DNA of 64,000 nucleotides from Bacteroidota bacterium (GCA_018266845.1 JAFDZO010000009.1:253-64252); one strand, 5' to 3'. Counted from the first letter of the stretch, positions 27,959 through 37,366 are shown. Numbers and translations are program-made. The notes: generated by a model from the letters alone, not told the origin.

Positions 27959-28498
27959 TTAGTTTTTGCTGTTGTTGATGGTTATAATTAATGATAAGAT
28001 TGAAGCGATCGGACCGACTAGAACAAAAGCTTCTTTTAAGTAATCCCAAAATGTTTTTTCGGGTTCCAGAGGAATGAGAAGTATATCTCCTGGTTTCACC
28101 AGTGGGTTTTCAGCTGAAAAGTCAGTTGTTTCTTTCTGAAAGAATTTTTTAAAGTTATACTTTACGACAGTTGCAGATTGATATTTGGCAGTGATGTCTT
28201 TAGTTCTTAAAAGTCTCACATTCTCAAGCAGGTCGCTGTTAAGAGGCAGACCGGCAAATGTCATTAAATCCATCATTGTAGTGCCTTCAGGTACTAAATA
28301 TTTTCCTGGATATTTGAATCCTCCCCAGGCTATAACTTCAAAATTTACTTTTAGCGGGTCGGAAAAATCATAATAATTTACCTTCTGTTTTGCAAGCTTG
28401 CTACCTATAGTCAGCGTAGTATCCTGAGCATTTAAGCCCGAAGCGAAAATAATTGTAATTGAAAAAAATGTAAGAAAAAATAACCTTTTAAAATTCAT
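27959..28498 (-). CDS. Polysaccharide export protein with SLBB domain, short Wza-like
   Basis: I start it at the ATG at 28498 (MNFKRLFFLTFF), because it gives a standard signal peptide ending in LNAQ. A longer in-frame start at 28549 would put a polar stretch before it. The mature protein (about 155 residues) contains a soluble ligand-binding beta-grasp segment with VIAWGGFKYPGKYLVPEG, then a C-terminal hydrophobic helix near residues 160-175. It lacks the N-terminal poly-export domain of full Wza. It is directly upstream of wzc. It probably forms part of the periplasmic exit path. Confidence 0.8.
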   Translation of the reverse strand: MNFKRLFFLTFFSITIIFASGLNAQDTTLTIGSKLAKQKVNYYDFSDPLKVNFEVIAWGGFKYPGKYLVPEGTTMMDLMTFAGLPLNSDLLENVRLLRTKDITAKYQSATVVKYNFKKFFQKETTDFSAENPLVKPGDILLIPLEPEKTFWDYLKEAFVLVGPIASILSLIITINNSKN

Positions 28499-29671
28499 CT
28501 GATAATCTTTTATTTTGCTGAATATTGTAGTATCTTTTAAGCTATGCAAAGAAAGTTTTCAGAAATTTCCATAGCTCCGCCAATCTTGTTACATTACAAG
28601 ATAAGGTTCAAAAAAGGCAAGTTTTAATATACTTATTATTTGAGGCATATTCAATATAGAATAATGTGGTTTTTATTTAAAAAACGCTTATTTTTGGCTA
28701 AAAAAGCATTTTTTCTATTATGAATTTTATTTATTTAATATACTTTTAATAAGGTTTCAGAGATGATTTTTTTTGCTTTGTGGTATAAGAAATGAACTTC
28801 CAGGGAGTGAAAATCCGGCTCGCGCTTTTTATAAAGAACTACTATAAATAAAAGCTACTGAAATCTGAATAGGATTGCAAGATAAAAAACTGTTTCGAGT
28901 TTACTTTCTCACTACACGACAAAAAATTTTTATAACTTATGATGTGTATTTAACCGCAAAGAACGCAAAAGATGACAGTAAAGTTCGCAAAGACCTTAAA
29001 AACGAACTCAAAATATGATTTCACAAATTCGAAACTGTTCTGCCAAAACAGACATTAAAGCGCAGCTAATTTTATGTTTGAGATATTTAGGAAAAATATT
29101 TTCTTTTTTGCGTGATTTGCAAAAACTTTGCATCTTTGCGGTTAAATACAATTTTTCAATTAGTTTTACTCGCTTTGTGAAATTTAGGGTTCTTTGCGTT
29201 TAAAAATCTGCTATCATTTCCTGCGTGGTATAAGCAATTACGTTTATAATAATTACTGTGCCAATTATTGCCGTGTGATGAAACTTTGAATATGGCATAA
29301 AAAAATGACTTTAAATAATAGATAAGATACCATATTTTTTTATGGACATTAAAGCAGGGATATTTCCCCCTTGAGCATTAACACAGCCATGAATTTTGCA
29401 GCAAAATTTTGGATTGTTAATTATTTTGCAGAAATGTTACAAGAATATGACAAAGTAACATTTTAGAGAATGAAAAATATTGAATAATCAATATTTAAAA
29501 TTCAAAATGTTACAATAATGTTACTTTTTAGCCAAGTGTAGAGAATGTAACAAACTATTGAAAATAGATCAAATTTGTTGTGTGATAAAGGCTTACTCTC
29601 GGAATAACTTGGAAATCTGAAAGCTTGAGATATTTAGGATTTACTTTATGTTTAAACTGTAAATTGAGTTC
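28499..29671. other. AT-rich non-coding leader of the polysaccharide operon
   Basis: No convincing gene here over 1.17 kb. Near the operon start is a short stem, CTTG-TTACATTA-CAAG (28586-28601). An 18-bp perfect inverted repeat stands at 28945-28962 and 29133-29150 (TGTATTTAACCGCAAAGA and its complement), spaced about 170 bp, with looser copies of the same CGCAAAG words between and after it. A cluster of TGTTAC/GTAACA words lies at 29435-29552, and there is a palindrome ATATTGA-ATAA-TCAATAT near 29478. A promoter for the polysaccharide operon is expected here, but I cannot fix its position. Confidence 0.6.
28945..29150. repeat. 18-bp inverted repeat pair
   Basis: TGTATTTAACCGCAAAGA at 28945-28962 is matched exactly by its reverse complement at 29133-29150. 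The arms are about 170 bp apart. Between and just outside them are degenerate copies of the word CGCAAAGA or its complement (for example near 28990 and 29190). Comparable ACCGCAAAGAACGC repeats are scattered in many genomes, so this looks like a decayed repeat unit rather than a defined insertion sequence. No transposase remnant is visible inside. Confidence 0.65.
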
Positions 29672-31435
29672 TTAACAGATTTTTTTAGTTAAAATCTCTT
29701 TGTTGATTTTCTCTATTATTTCAGGGATGACATTTTTTAACTTCGTATAATAATTTTCAACAAGCTCCCATAAAAATTTTACGTTTGACTGCTGTGCTAT
29801 CCTTACTAAAACTGAATACCTATCTATGAGGTTTGAACCCTGTGCTGTTTCTAAAAAGTAATTCAATAGCTCTTCCAGCTGATTTTCATATTTTTCTCTC
29901 AAATGTTCTTCGTTTTTATAGACGGCATCTTCGATAACGGAAATTCCCAGTTTTATCAATTCCACATATTTTTTGCCCGGCAAGGGTCGGGTTTTTTCCA
30001 TATTCTCAATTCTTTTTATAAAAAGCATTGCTCTTTTGTAGTTTCCTCTGTCTTCAGTAAAAAACTCCGCTGTAACGATTGTTTGGTATATTCCGGCATA
30101 AACGTAAAAGGAAAAGATATTTTTATAGTCATTTAAGGCATTAGTTGCCAGTTCATTTAGCTTTCTCATAGAAGCTATGTTAATTTCGTCAATAATAGGA
30201 AAATCAATACTAGTGTTATGGAGTTTATGAAACTTCCAAGTGAATGAATGCCGGTCTAATTTTAAATTTTGATATGCATACAACCTCCACCAGGCTTCAA
30301 AAGATGAAGATTCAATTATATTTGAATGATAGGATGATTTTACAATCTCCAGAAATTCTTCTTCGGTGCCGTGATGCGATAGCATTCTAAGCATTGCTCT
30401 TTCTATAACCGTAAAATAAGAACTTCTGGGAGTGATTTTTTTTGCTTTTTGATAACATTCATTTATTTCATTCAGGTAACTTTGATATGCTTTCGGTTTT
30501 AAAACCTCATGTCTAAAGCATACCAAAATGGCTTTGAATGTAATAATTTCAATTTCAATATTTCGTTCTACAGCAATGTTGTATGCCTTTTCAATGTAGC
30601 CTTGTACAACTGAATGATTTTCGTTTCGCAGACGCAAGTTAATATCGTCAATCAGAATTGTAATAAAAAACAAGTTTTCATAAGTTTTTTGAGATTCAGC
30701 ATGTTTAAAAGCCGCATAAAGCCGGTTAATTGCTTCGCGGTAATTTGCGGCATCGGAAGTTCTAAAGATAGTTTTTAAGCTTTGGGATGTGAGGTAAATC
30801 ATCGCAGCGTAAGCATTTTCTTTGCCGCTGAGATTTTTTTTATTCAGCTCAACTGACTTTTTTAATTTACCCCAGTAGAGATTGAACTTAATAGTGTTTC
30901 TGCATCCGAAATAGTATCGCAGTAGATAGCCATAGATGTCAACTAATATCATTAATTTTTCATTGTCCGGTTTAGGTTTCCTTTGTAAGTTAATTTTCCT
31001 TTCATATGCCGCAGCTAATTTCAAAAGGATTGTTTTTGCTTCCATCCGCATGCCGATTGCATACATCTTTTTTGCCTTTTCATAGGAGACAATATCTGAA
31101 TCCCTGAAGTTTGCGGGGTTGAACTCTTTTGTTGCAATTTCTTTCCAATTGAAATAAAAGTCCCTTAAATCTTCTAACAAAATCGATTTATGCCAATAGA
31201 GCATATTCTTGGTAATATCAAGCTTCTTGCAAATTTTATCGTCATCCCATTCATCCTGTTCATCTTTTTCAATTAAATCGAAGATAATTTTAATGAGCTT
31301 TACATTTTTTTGTTTACCTGCGTTTTTTCTTCTGAGGATTTTTTGCAAATACTTTTTCCTCGTATCTTCAGGAATAGAAGAAATATTTGCAAAAAAATGA
31401 TAGGAGGTTTTTTTAATTTTTGTCAGTTCTCTCAA
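29672..31435 (-). CDS. Large helical-repeat protein of unknown function
   Basis: A 587-residue soluble protein I do not recognise. Residues 1-110 are basic with a helix-turn-helix-like stretch (DDDKICKKLDITKNMLYWHK, about 63-82). The remainder is almost entirely alpha-helical, with repeated 35-40 residue units such as YEKAKKMYAIGMRMEAKTILLKL resembling TPR or similar solenoids. No signal peptide or TM helix. It has no close neighbour in its own direction. A DNA-binding N-terminus plus a solenoid would fit a regulator (inference). It is upstream of the long leader of the polysaccharide operon, so control of that operon is conceivable but unproven. Confidence 0.7.
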   Translation of the reverse strand: MRELTKIKKTSYHFFANISSIPEDTRKKYLQKILRRKNAGKQKNVKLIKIIFDLIEKDEQDEWDDDKICKKLDITKNMLYWHKSILLEDLRDFYFNWKEIATKEFNPANFRDSDIVSYEKAKKMYAIGMRMEAKTILLKLAAAYERKINLQRKPKPDNEKLMILVDIYGYLLRYYFGCRNTIKFNLYWGKLKKSVELNKKNLSGKENAYAAMIYLTSQSLKTIFRTSDAANYREAINRLYAAFKHAESQKTYENLFFITILIDDINLRLRNENHSVVQGYIEKAYNIAVERNIEIEIITFKAILVCFRHEVLKPKAYQSYLNEINECYQKAKKITPRSSYFTVIERAMLRMLSHHGTEEEFLEIVKSSYHSNIIESSSFEAWWRLYAYQNLKLDRHSFTWKFHKLHNTSIDFPIIDEINIASMRKLNELATNALNDYKNIFSFYVYAGIYQTIVTAEFFTEDRGNYKRAMLFIKRIENMEKTRPLPGKKYVELIKLGISVIEDAVYKNEEHLREKYENQLEELLNYFLETAQGSNLIDRYSVLVRIAQQSNVKFLWELVENYYTKLKNVIPEIIEKINKEILTKKIC

Positions 31436-31518
31436 TAGCCGGAATGGTAGTTTTTAAAAAACACCCAAGAAAATATATATTATTTAATTTGCATCATCAA
31501 TATATATATAATAAATTG

Positions 31519-31695
31519 ATGGTATTAATTGAGTCAAATTTAGAGATCAGGAAAATTCTTAGAGGTCTTAAAAAAAATACCCGAAGGCAAAGTTTTAGCG
31601 AGGTGAAATGAGAGTTTACAGCCTTATTATGTTTGATAAGTTATGTAAACTCTTGCGCTGGTGCCTGCTGATTTTCGGCAGGCACTTTTTTTTTG
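31519..31695 (+). other. Possible small transcript with tiny ORFs and tandem hairpins
   Basis: Divergent from the helical-repeat gene is a 30-codon ORF (31519-31611, MVLIESNLEIRK...). Its stop overlaps a second ATG (31608, ATGA overlap) preceded by a weak GAGGTGA. Just after comes a perfect 10-bp stem AGAGTTTACA (31611-31620) with TGTAAACTCT (31644-31653), followed by a strong terminator hairpin at 31661-31683. A short, stable transcript ending here is likely. Whether the peptides are made is unknown. Conservation in relatives would decide. Confidence 0.35.
31661..31694 (+). terminator. Rho-independent terminator
   Basis: Stem GTGCCTGC (31661-31668) pairs with GCAGGCAC (31678-31685), loop of nine bases, followed by a run of nine T. 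It reads in the plus direction and ends a small transcript that starts somewhere after 31436. Confidence 0.8.
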
Positions 31696-32030
31696 TTTTC
31701 TTAGAGGTTAAATTCTTGAAAAACTAATACCAAAATTTACGCCCCCTCGTAAGTTTTGACTTAAACTACTGTTATTACATTACCAATTAGCTGCCCAAAA
31801 TGTTGTTTTTGTTGTGAAAACAATAATTTAAGTCTATGGCTTCCAACATCCTACATAAATATCTCTCGCATCATTTTCGGGGGAAATCACTTAAAAGCAG
31901 ATATAAAACAAAATTTACTATTCAAAATTAATATTTTTGCGGCGCAATTACAATGTATCTACATAACGCAACGCTTGATTTTTACGCCGTTTACAAAAAG
32001 CCGTCCGAAAGAGCTTCCGCTACTAAACAA
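31696..32030. other. Non-coding stretch between terminators
   Basis: AT-rich, with short frames only. One frame from an ATG at 31951 runs through the tRNA terminator and the tRNA fragment and is not credible. I see no promoter or repeat that stands out. Confidence 0.5.
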
Positions 32031-32060
32031 AAAAGGGTTAGCAAAACTGCCAACCCTTTT
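32031..32060 (-). terminator. Terminator of the truncated tRNA-Ala locus
   Basis: AAAAGGGTT (32031-32039) pairs with AACCCTTTT (32052-32060), extended by GCA/TGC after one mismatch, loop AAAC. On the minus strand the stem is followed by TTTTTTGTTT. It lies 22 bases beyond the 3' end of the tRNA fragment, as expected for the original tRNA gene's own terminator, so this side is the ancestral chromosome. Confidence 0.75.
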
Positions 32061-32082
32061 CATTTTATGGGATTTATATTCG

Positions 32083-32128
32083 TGGAGCATAGCGGGGTCG
32101 AACCGCTGACCTTTTGAATGCCATTCAA
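32083..32128 (-). pseudogene. 3' fragment of tRNA-Ala(GGC): attachment site at left end of the integrative element
   Basis: Read on the minus strand, the bases give the anticodon arm TTGAATGGCATTCAA (anticodon GGC), the extra loop AGGTC, the T-arm AGCGGTTCGACCCCGCT and the acceptor strand ATGCTCC plus discriminator A. No CCA is encoded. Base pairing breaks at the first anticodon stem pair, and the D-arm and 5' acceptor strand are missing, replaced by unrelated AT-rich sequence. Tyrosine recombinases commonly integrate at tRNA anticodon or T-arms and leave such a 3' copy at the distal end. The intact tRNA should then lie at the other junction, to the right of this window. Confidence 0.85.
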
Positions 32129-32168
32129 TTAAAAATATCCTAAAATATTAACTACTCTATATATATGA

Positions 32169-32244
32169 GAATTACCTTTCTATAAAAAGGAGTATTCTCT
32201 CTAATTAATATTCATTTCTCTATAAATCGTAGCCAAATCGTAGC
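32169..32244. repeat. Hairpin and tandem direct repeat just inside the att site
   Basis: A stem GAGAAT...ATTCTC with inner CCTTT/AAAGG (32169-32201) is followed by two copies of AAATCGTAGC (32224-32233 and 32235-32244) one base apart. They lie within 120 bp of the tRNA fragment and may be arm-type binding sites of the integrase or part of the promoter of the next operon. Confidence 0.45.
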
Positions 32245-32361
32245 GAGAAATCTCAATTACTACTTGCAAATTTTGTATGAATATAAATATTACACCATTC
32301 AAATAAAGCATTCATTATATTTTAGAAATTATTTATTTTCTTACTTTACTATTAAAAAAAT

Positions 32362-33261
32362 ATGAGTGCTGAAGACGAAGATTTTTTAAAATTGAGTAGG
32401 ATCAGTGAAGACCAAGCCCCTTATCAGATATTGCTCAATAACTATCCACTTAAGGAATTTCTTGGGTTAACTCCTTCAGAAATGCATTGGATTATATATG
32501 ACCCATATGGAGAAGATTCTGAATTTCAAATTAAGAGAGTTGATAATGATGTTCTTGATAAAATCCCTTTTTTTCTTTTAGCAGAATATTTGCTACTGAT
32601 ACTCTATCGGGATAGAAAGATAAAACTAACTAAAAAAGGCTGTTTACCGCTTAAATACTGCGAAGAATTAGTTAAAACAAAAATCATCAACGAAAGTATT
32701 TATGAGCATGAGACATTAAAGATCATAAGAGAAGATTATCTGCCATCGATTAGAGCGGTAAGAATTGTCCTGATGCTTGGAGGTCTAGTAACGTGCAAGA
32801 ATAATACGTTGACAATATCTCAATATGGCTTTCAGCTTCTGGAAGAGAAAAATAGACAAGAGCTTTTTGTTGTTATATTTGAAACATTTACTGATGAATT
32901 TCTTTGGAAGTATTTAGATGGCTATACAAGTCAATTGATTGGCCAATTAGGTTTTGTTTTTTCTATTTCAATGCTGAAACATTTTGGCACAGATAGCCAT
33001 GAAGCAAATTTCTATGCACATAAGTATAAGGAGGCTTTTCCTCTACTGGAAAATCATCTCAGAGATTCTCGGTTTTTCCCTAAAAATGATCAATTTATAT
33101 CCTGCTATAATTTACGTGTGTTTCAAAAATTCTTTAATTGGTTTGGACTGGTGAATAAAGATGAGCATCTCACCTCGAATATTGAAAAATGTAAATATTT
33201 TAAAACAGATATACTAGATAAGCTTTTTGAAACTCCGGAATTATTAAAACAATTTTTATAG
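32362..33261 (+). CDS. Conserved protein of unknown function, possible winged-helix
   Basis: 299 residues, soluble. Residues 24-45 read LLNNYPLKEFLGLTPSEMHW, and residues 88-103 have KLTKKGCLPLKYCEEL, a pattern resembling the short winged-helix units (L-T-x-x-G-x-L-P) of widespread uncharacterised proteins. A second such unit may be around 150-170 (TISQYGFQLLEEKNR). The centre has ETFTDEFLWKYLDGY and IGQLGFVFSISML. It stands 88 bp before the NACHT gene in the same direction and may share its promoter, but similar proteins also occur alone, so membership in the system is uncertain. Confidence 0.6.
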   Translation: MSAEDEDFLKLSRISEDQAPYQILLNNYPLKEFLGLTPSEMHWIIYDPYGEDSEFQIKRVDNDVLDKIPFFLLAEYLLLILYRDRKIKLTKKGCLPLKYCEELVKTKIINESIYEHETLKIIREDYLPSIRAVRIVLMLGGLVTCKNNTLTISQYGFQLLEEKNRQELFVVIFETFTDEFLWKYLDGYTSQLIGQLGFVFSISMLKHFGTDSHEANFYAHKYKEAFPLLENHLRDSRFFPKNDQFISCYNLRVFQKFFNWFGLVNKDEHLTSNIEKCKYFKTDILDKLFETPELLKQFL

Positions 33262-33349
33262 ATAACCATTTGAAGTTTCTCAAATCCAGTCAAGAAATCT
33301 TACATGTCTCATTTTTGGATTTGCTTGTATAATTTACCTTAAATAAACA

Positions 33350-36300
33350 ATGAACTATATTGAACCGAATTTAAGTCATTTTAAAGCATATAAAGATTTA
33401 AAAGAAAGTAAACCAACCTTAGGTTCTGAATGGTGGTATGAAGATAAGAGAATCAAGTTTCAAGATTTATCAAAGTTTCAATTCTTATTTTTGCTTGCTG
33501 AGCCAGGATTTGGAAAGTCAGAATTTTTAAATCAAATAATAAAATTTAAAAATGATTATAAGGAAAAAGCTATTATCATTGATCTGAAAAAAGTTACTGG
33601 TGGGTTTTCCTTAGCAGAATACATTAATAGAATAATGTCTCGCCCTGAAATTAAAAAGACTGATGACTTTCAGTTAATTAACGATGCCTCTATTACCATT
33701 TGTCTTGATGCACTTGATGAAGTCGGAAAAAATAAAATCTCTACAATCATAGAAAGGATTAAAGAACTTGTAACTGACTTTTCTAGCATAAAGGTAATTG
33801 TTTCATGTCGCACACTATATTTTGATGCTTTCCAGGATGAATTTCGAGGCTATTTATTTGAGTTTCTCAGAATTGAGGAGTTTAATAATCAGCAAATATA
33901 TCAGTACTTAAAGAAGCTCTCGTTTACAGAAGAACAAATCGACATTATATTTCATAATTTTTTTCAATCAGGAAAATCTTCTGTCTTACATACCCCAAGA
34001 TATTTAGTCCTTTTGGCCGCCTTTCTTCTTGATAATGGTTTTACTGGTCTTGCGCATATATCAAGGTGCGATCTGTTCGATTTATTTATTTATAATAAAT
34101 TAAAAAAAGAAAAATCTATCTTAGAGAATATTGATATCAACATATTTGAGAATATACTAGAAACACTGGCTCTTACTATGGAAATTTACCAAACTAACAA
34201 CATTACAAGAGAAGAATTAACTACTTTTTTTGCCGAAATAAAAAACGATTTGAAATTACACATTATTTCTGATATAAGTATTGAAGAATTTCTTTATAAA
34301 AGTGTTTTAAAGAATAATATTAGTGAAATTGAGTTTGAAAATACTGAATTCCAGGAATATTTGTCCGCTAAAGCACTGTCAAAGCTACCTAAATATAAGC
34401 AAGTAGTTTTTGATTTAATGGTAACCGAAAAAACCAGAGACATTTACCCTTCCTGGTTTAATGTTTTAAATTATTTAGTAGAATTAAAACCAGATTTACT
34501 TGAAGAATTATTAGATTTCGGGTTTGATAATGGAAAAATAATTAACCAAGGTTTTTTAAATTTACTTACAAACATAAATGCTAATACTTTATCTAATGAA
34601 ATCAAAAATAGGATTTTCTCTGAGATAGTAATTTATCATCAGCAGAATAAGATGTTTATGGATTATACTTTAGCCAGGAATCTTTCATATTACTATACAG
34701 AAAATAATTCAGCATTATTAAAAGATTTATTCAATAGTGATTTTGAAAATGAGAGTGAATCGTTCGCCTTAAAAAGAAATATATTTAATGTTATTTATCA
34801 AATCCTGGAAAGAGGTTCATTATCAGATAGCGATAAAGAATTATGGCAAGAAAATTTAATTCTCACATTAAATAGTATCAGTGAAAATTTTTACCTGAAG
34901 TATCAAATATTAATTTTGACCAAATATTTTAAGAGCATTGAGATATTAGCTCTTATACAGGCTTTGTCAGAGACTGCCGATATTACTGATAACGAAGAGT
35001 ATTCTTTGCTTGAAGCGGCACAAAGAATAGATCCAGACAGTGACGTTACATATAAATTAATGTTACATGGAATTTCAGATGAAGATTCCAATACATTATA
35101 TTCATTTTTTGAGACAAGGTCTTTAGCTTTTTTGAAAAGGTTTTTTATTGACATTTCTGGAAACGAAAATTTAATGCATGACTTTCATAAAATATGCAGA
35201 AGTATTCATTCCGAAAACAAATTATTAGAGTTTATTGATTTTTTAAAAGGTACTGACGACGAGGAATTAATTACTATAGTAAAAACGTTCATTATAAGTA
35301 GTTATATCTATGACAGGGACATTAGTGCATATTATTCAAAAGTTTTACCGTTATTGATAGATTATATATCTTCTATACAGGATAATTTTGTTTTTGAATT
35401 AATTGAGGCATTTAAAAATTCTGAGAACATATTTATTTCTAAGCTTTCCTCAATATTTTCAAACTGTGTTACCCTGGATAATTTTGAAAGATTTGATGCA
35501 GAAGTAAAACAGTATTTTCCTGATTATACATTTTTAGTAGGTGCCACTCTTTATAGCCTTAAATATTCCAAAAGAAAAGATGCTGAAAAATTATTTGAAA
35601 TGGGAAGACCATTATATCCATTGTTGTATGCAGAAAACGACAAATATGTTCAAGAAGAAAAAGACCGGGAAGAAAAAGAGAATAAAAAAATCTATAATCA
35701 ATTTTCAGAATTTTTAAAAGATTCAACAGATCAAAATTATTCTTTGAATATGTTTGATTTGTATTCATACCAGAGTAAAATAATTGAAAAATATATTACT
35801 GAGGATGAGAAAAAGAGATTGATGTATTTTACAGAAAAATTTCTTTCATTTTTTAATCCCTCAACAGCAGATTTTACAATCATTAAACGTGAGCCAAATT
35901 CTGTTCAATTTAATACTCACCCTTATATTCAGCATTACGGGCCTGCCATTGCTTGTGCTGATACTTTGAATATGAATGTTCGTAATTATAGAATGAATAT
36001 AATTAATTATATTCCCTTTGCTTATAGTGGACAATTAAGTTCTATTTTTAATCTTATAAAAATTATTTCTTTCGATGAAGCCAAAGAGGTCATTAATGTT
36101 TATCTGGAAAGAAAAAATGATTTATGGAAACATAATCCTGAATATTTTATAAGAGTAATTCAGCATTATAACTTAAGTCAGTTCCTTCCTCAACTAATAG
36201 AAAAATTTAATTCTGACGAGAATGAATTAGAACATTACCCATATTATAAAGTTGAAGAACTGAATTTAATAAGCCAGTTCATGAATAGTGAGGAGTTCTT

Positions 36301-37366
36301 GCAAAAAATTTTTGATAAATATCTGCTTATTCCTGAAAAGAAGTTTTTAGCTAATGAAGCGAATAAACTTCTTATTGAAAAATATTCACAATTTAATGCG
36401 ATAAAATGGAGAATTGAAAGCATAACCGAAAAAGCTTTTGAATTCAAGCCACCCAAAGGTGCACATACAGTTGACAAAAAAGAGGAAGAGTTAACAAACA
36501 AACGATATGCTGCTCCTTTGATTCAGGTTGTTAGAGAAGATTGTATTACATTATTTTTAGAATTATACTCCAAGTCCTTTGAAATTGCCAAAAAAGGAAA
36601 AAATTATGAGAGCTATGTAAATTATATACATGAGCTAGTATTTGCTTTTTTTAATAATTTGAAAAAATATAGTAATTATGAATATTACTTGCTTTTTGAA
36701 TCAGAAGTAAAAAAGTACGACTCGGAAATTTTTTATCAAACCAATTTATATCAACTTGAAAAACTTAAAAACCAATATTTAGACTATTTCGGAAAGGGAG
36801 ATAATATTCAAGATTGTATTACAAAATATAATCATTTAAAAGCAAAGCAATATATTGATGTATATGATAGCAAAGATTTATTCCTGTTAATAAAAAATTC
36901 AATTGAGAAAGATTTGAACATTTGGTTAAAAGGAGAGGGAAGAAAATTAATAGATGCTATCAAGAAAAAGGAAGAAGCGAAAGAAACTGAGCTGCAAATG
37001 TTGATCAGATTGGAACTAGAAAGAATTTTATTGAGAACCGGTATCAGACCACAAGAAATATACATATATAGAGAAGTTCAATCTCTTGATGACAAAAAGC
37101 CGGATTTTCTTATTGGTTATGGTTTAATTAAGCCAGTTTTGGTTGAGTTGAAATTAAGCAGTCATGCGGATTTGAATGTTTCAGAAATCGAAAATACCAA
37201 ATCATACAAAAGTTTCATTACATACCGGGAAAATTTCAAAGTTGATTATTCTATTTTTCTGATATATGAAAATCAGGAAAGAGAGCTTGAATTATATGAG
37301 AAACAATTATTAAATATCAAAGAAGTTTTTGAGAAAGAATCTAATGTGAATATCATTGCTATTTGA
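33350..37366 (+). CDS. NACHT-like NTPase with C-terminal PD-(D/E)XK nuclease motif
   Basis: A 1338-residue STAND-type protein. Walker A is AEPGFGKSE (residues 50-58), Walker B CLDALDEVG (118-126), and the sensor segment VIVSCR (149-154) is typical of NACHT domains. IEFENTEFQEYLSA (327-340) matches the motif that closes the winged-helix part of NACHT modules. Residues about 345-1200 are a long helical solenoid, the expected ligand-sensing part. The last 130 residues carry PDF (D1252), 13 residues on VELK (E1266, K1268): a PD-(D/E)XK nuclease core. Known bacterial NACHT and Avs proteins mostly carry the effector at the N-terminus, so this order is unusual. No signal peptide or TM. Probable anti-phage sensor-effector. 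Confidence 0.82.
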   Translation: MNYIEPNLSHFKAYKDLKESKPTLGSEWWYEDKRIKFQDLSKFQFLFLLAEPGFGKSEFLNQIIKFKNDYKEKAIIIDLKKVTGGFSLAEYINRIMSRPEIKKTDDFQLINDASITICLDALDEVGKNKISTIIERIKELVTDFSSIKVIVSCRTLYFDAFQDEFRGYLFEFLRIEEFNNQQIYQYLKKLSFTEEQIDIIFHNFFQSGKSSVLHTPRYLVLLAAFLLDNGFTGLAHISRCDLFDLFIYNKLKKEKSILENIDINIFENILETLALTMEIYQTNNITREELTTFFAEIKNDLKLHIISDISIEEFLYKSVLKNNISEIEFENTEFQEYLSAKALSKLPKYKQVVFDLMVTEKTRDIYPSWFNVLNYLVELKPDLLEELLDFGFDNGKIINQGFLNLLTNINANTLSNEIKNRIFSEIVIYHQQNKMFMDYTLARNLSYYYTENNSALLKDLFNSDFENESESFALKRNIFNVIYQILERGSLSDSDKELWQENLILTLNSISENFYLKYQILILTKYFKSIEILALIQALSETADITDNEEYSLLEAAQRIDPDSDVTYKLMLHGISDEDSNTLYSFFETRSLAFLKRFFIDISGNENLMHDFHKICRSIHSENKLLEFIDFLKGTDDEELITIVKTFIISSYIYDRDISAYYSKVLPLLIDYISSIQDNFVFELIEAFKNSENIFISKLSSIFSNCVTLDNFERFDAEVKQYFPDYTFLVGATLYSLKYSKRKDAEKLFEMGRPLYPLLYAENDKYVQEEKDREEKENKKIYNQFSEFLKDSTDQNYSLNMFDLYSYQSKIIEKYITEDEKKRLMYFTEKFLSFFNPSTADFTIIKREPNSVQFNTHPYIQHYGPAIACADTLNMNVRNYRMNIINYIPFAYSGQLSSIFNLIKIISFDEAKEVINVYLERKNDLWKHNPEYFIRVIQHYNLSQFLPQLIEKFNSDENELEHYPYYKVEELNLISQFMNSEEFLQKIFDKYLLIPEKKFLANEANKLLIEKYSQFNAIKWRIESITEKAFEFKPPKGAHTVDKKEEELTNKRYAAPLIQVVREDCITLFLELYSKSFEIAKKGKNYESYVNYIHELVFAFFNNLKKYSNYEYYLLFESEVKKYDSEIFYQTNLYQLEKLKNQYLDYFGKGDNIQDCITKYNHLKAKQYIDVYDSKDLFLLIKNSIEKDLNIWLKGEGRKLIDAIKKKEEAKETELQMLIRLELERILLRTGIRPQEIYIYREVQSLDDKKPDFLIGYGLIKPVLVELKLSSHADLNVSEIENTKSYKSFITYRENFKVDYSIFLIYENQERELELYEKQLLNIKEVFEKESNVNIIAI

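Noticed and set aside
28945-29150. An insertion sequence with terminal inverted repeats
   Set aside because: The 18-bp repeats enclose only about 170 bp, there is no transposase remnant and no target duplication could be seen.
31951-32114. An ORF from ATG 31951
   Set aside because: It reads through the tRNA terminator and the tRNA fragment on the opposite strand and has no homology-like features.
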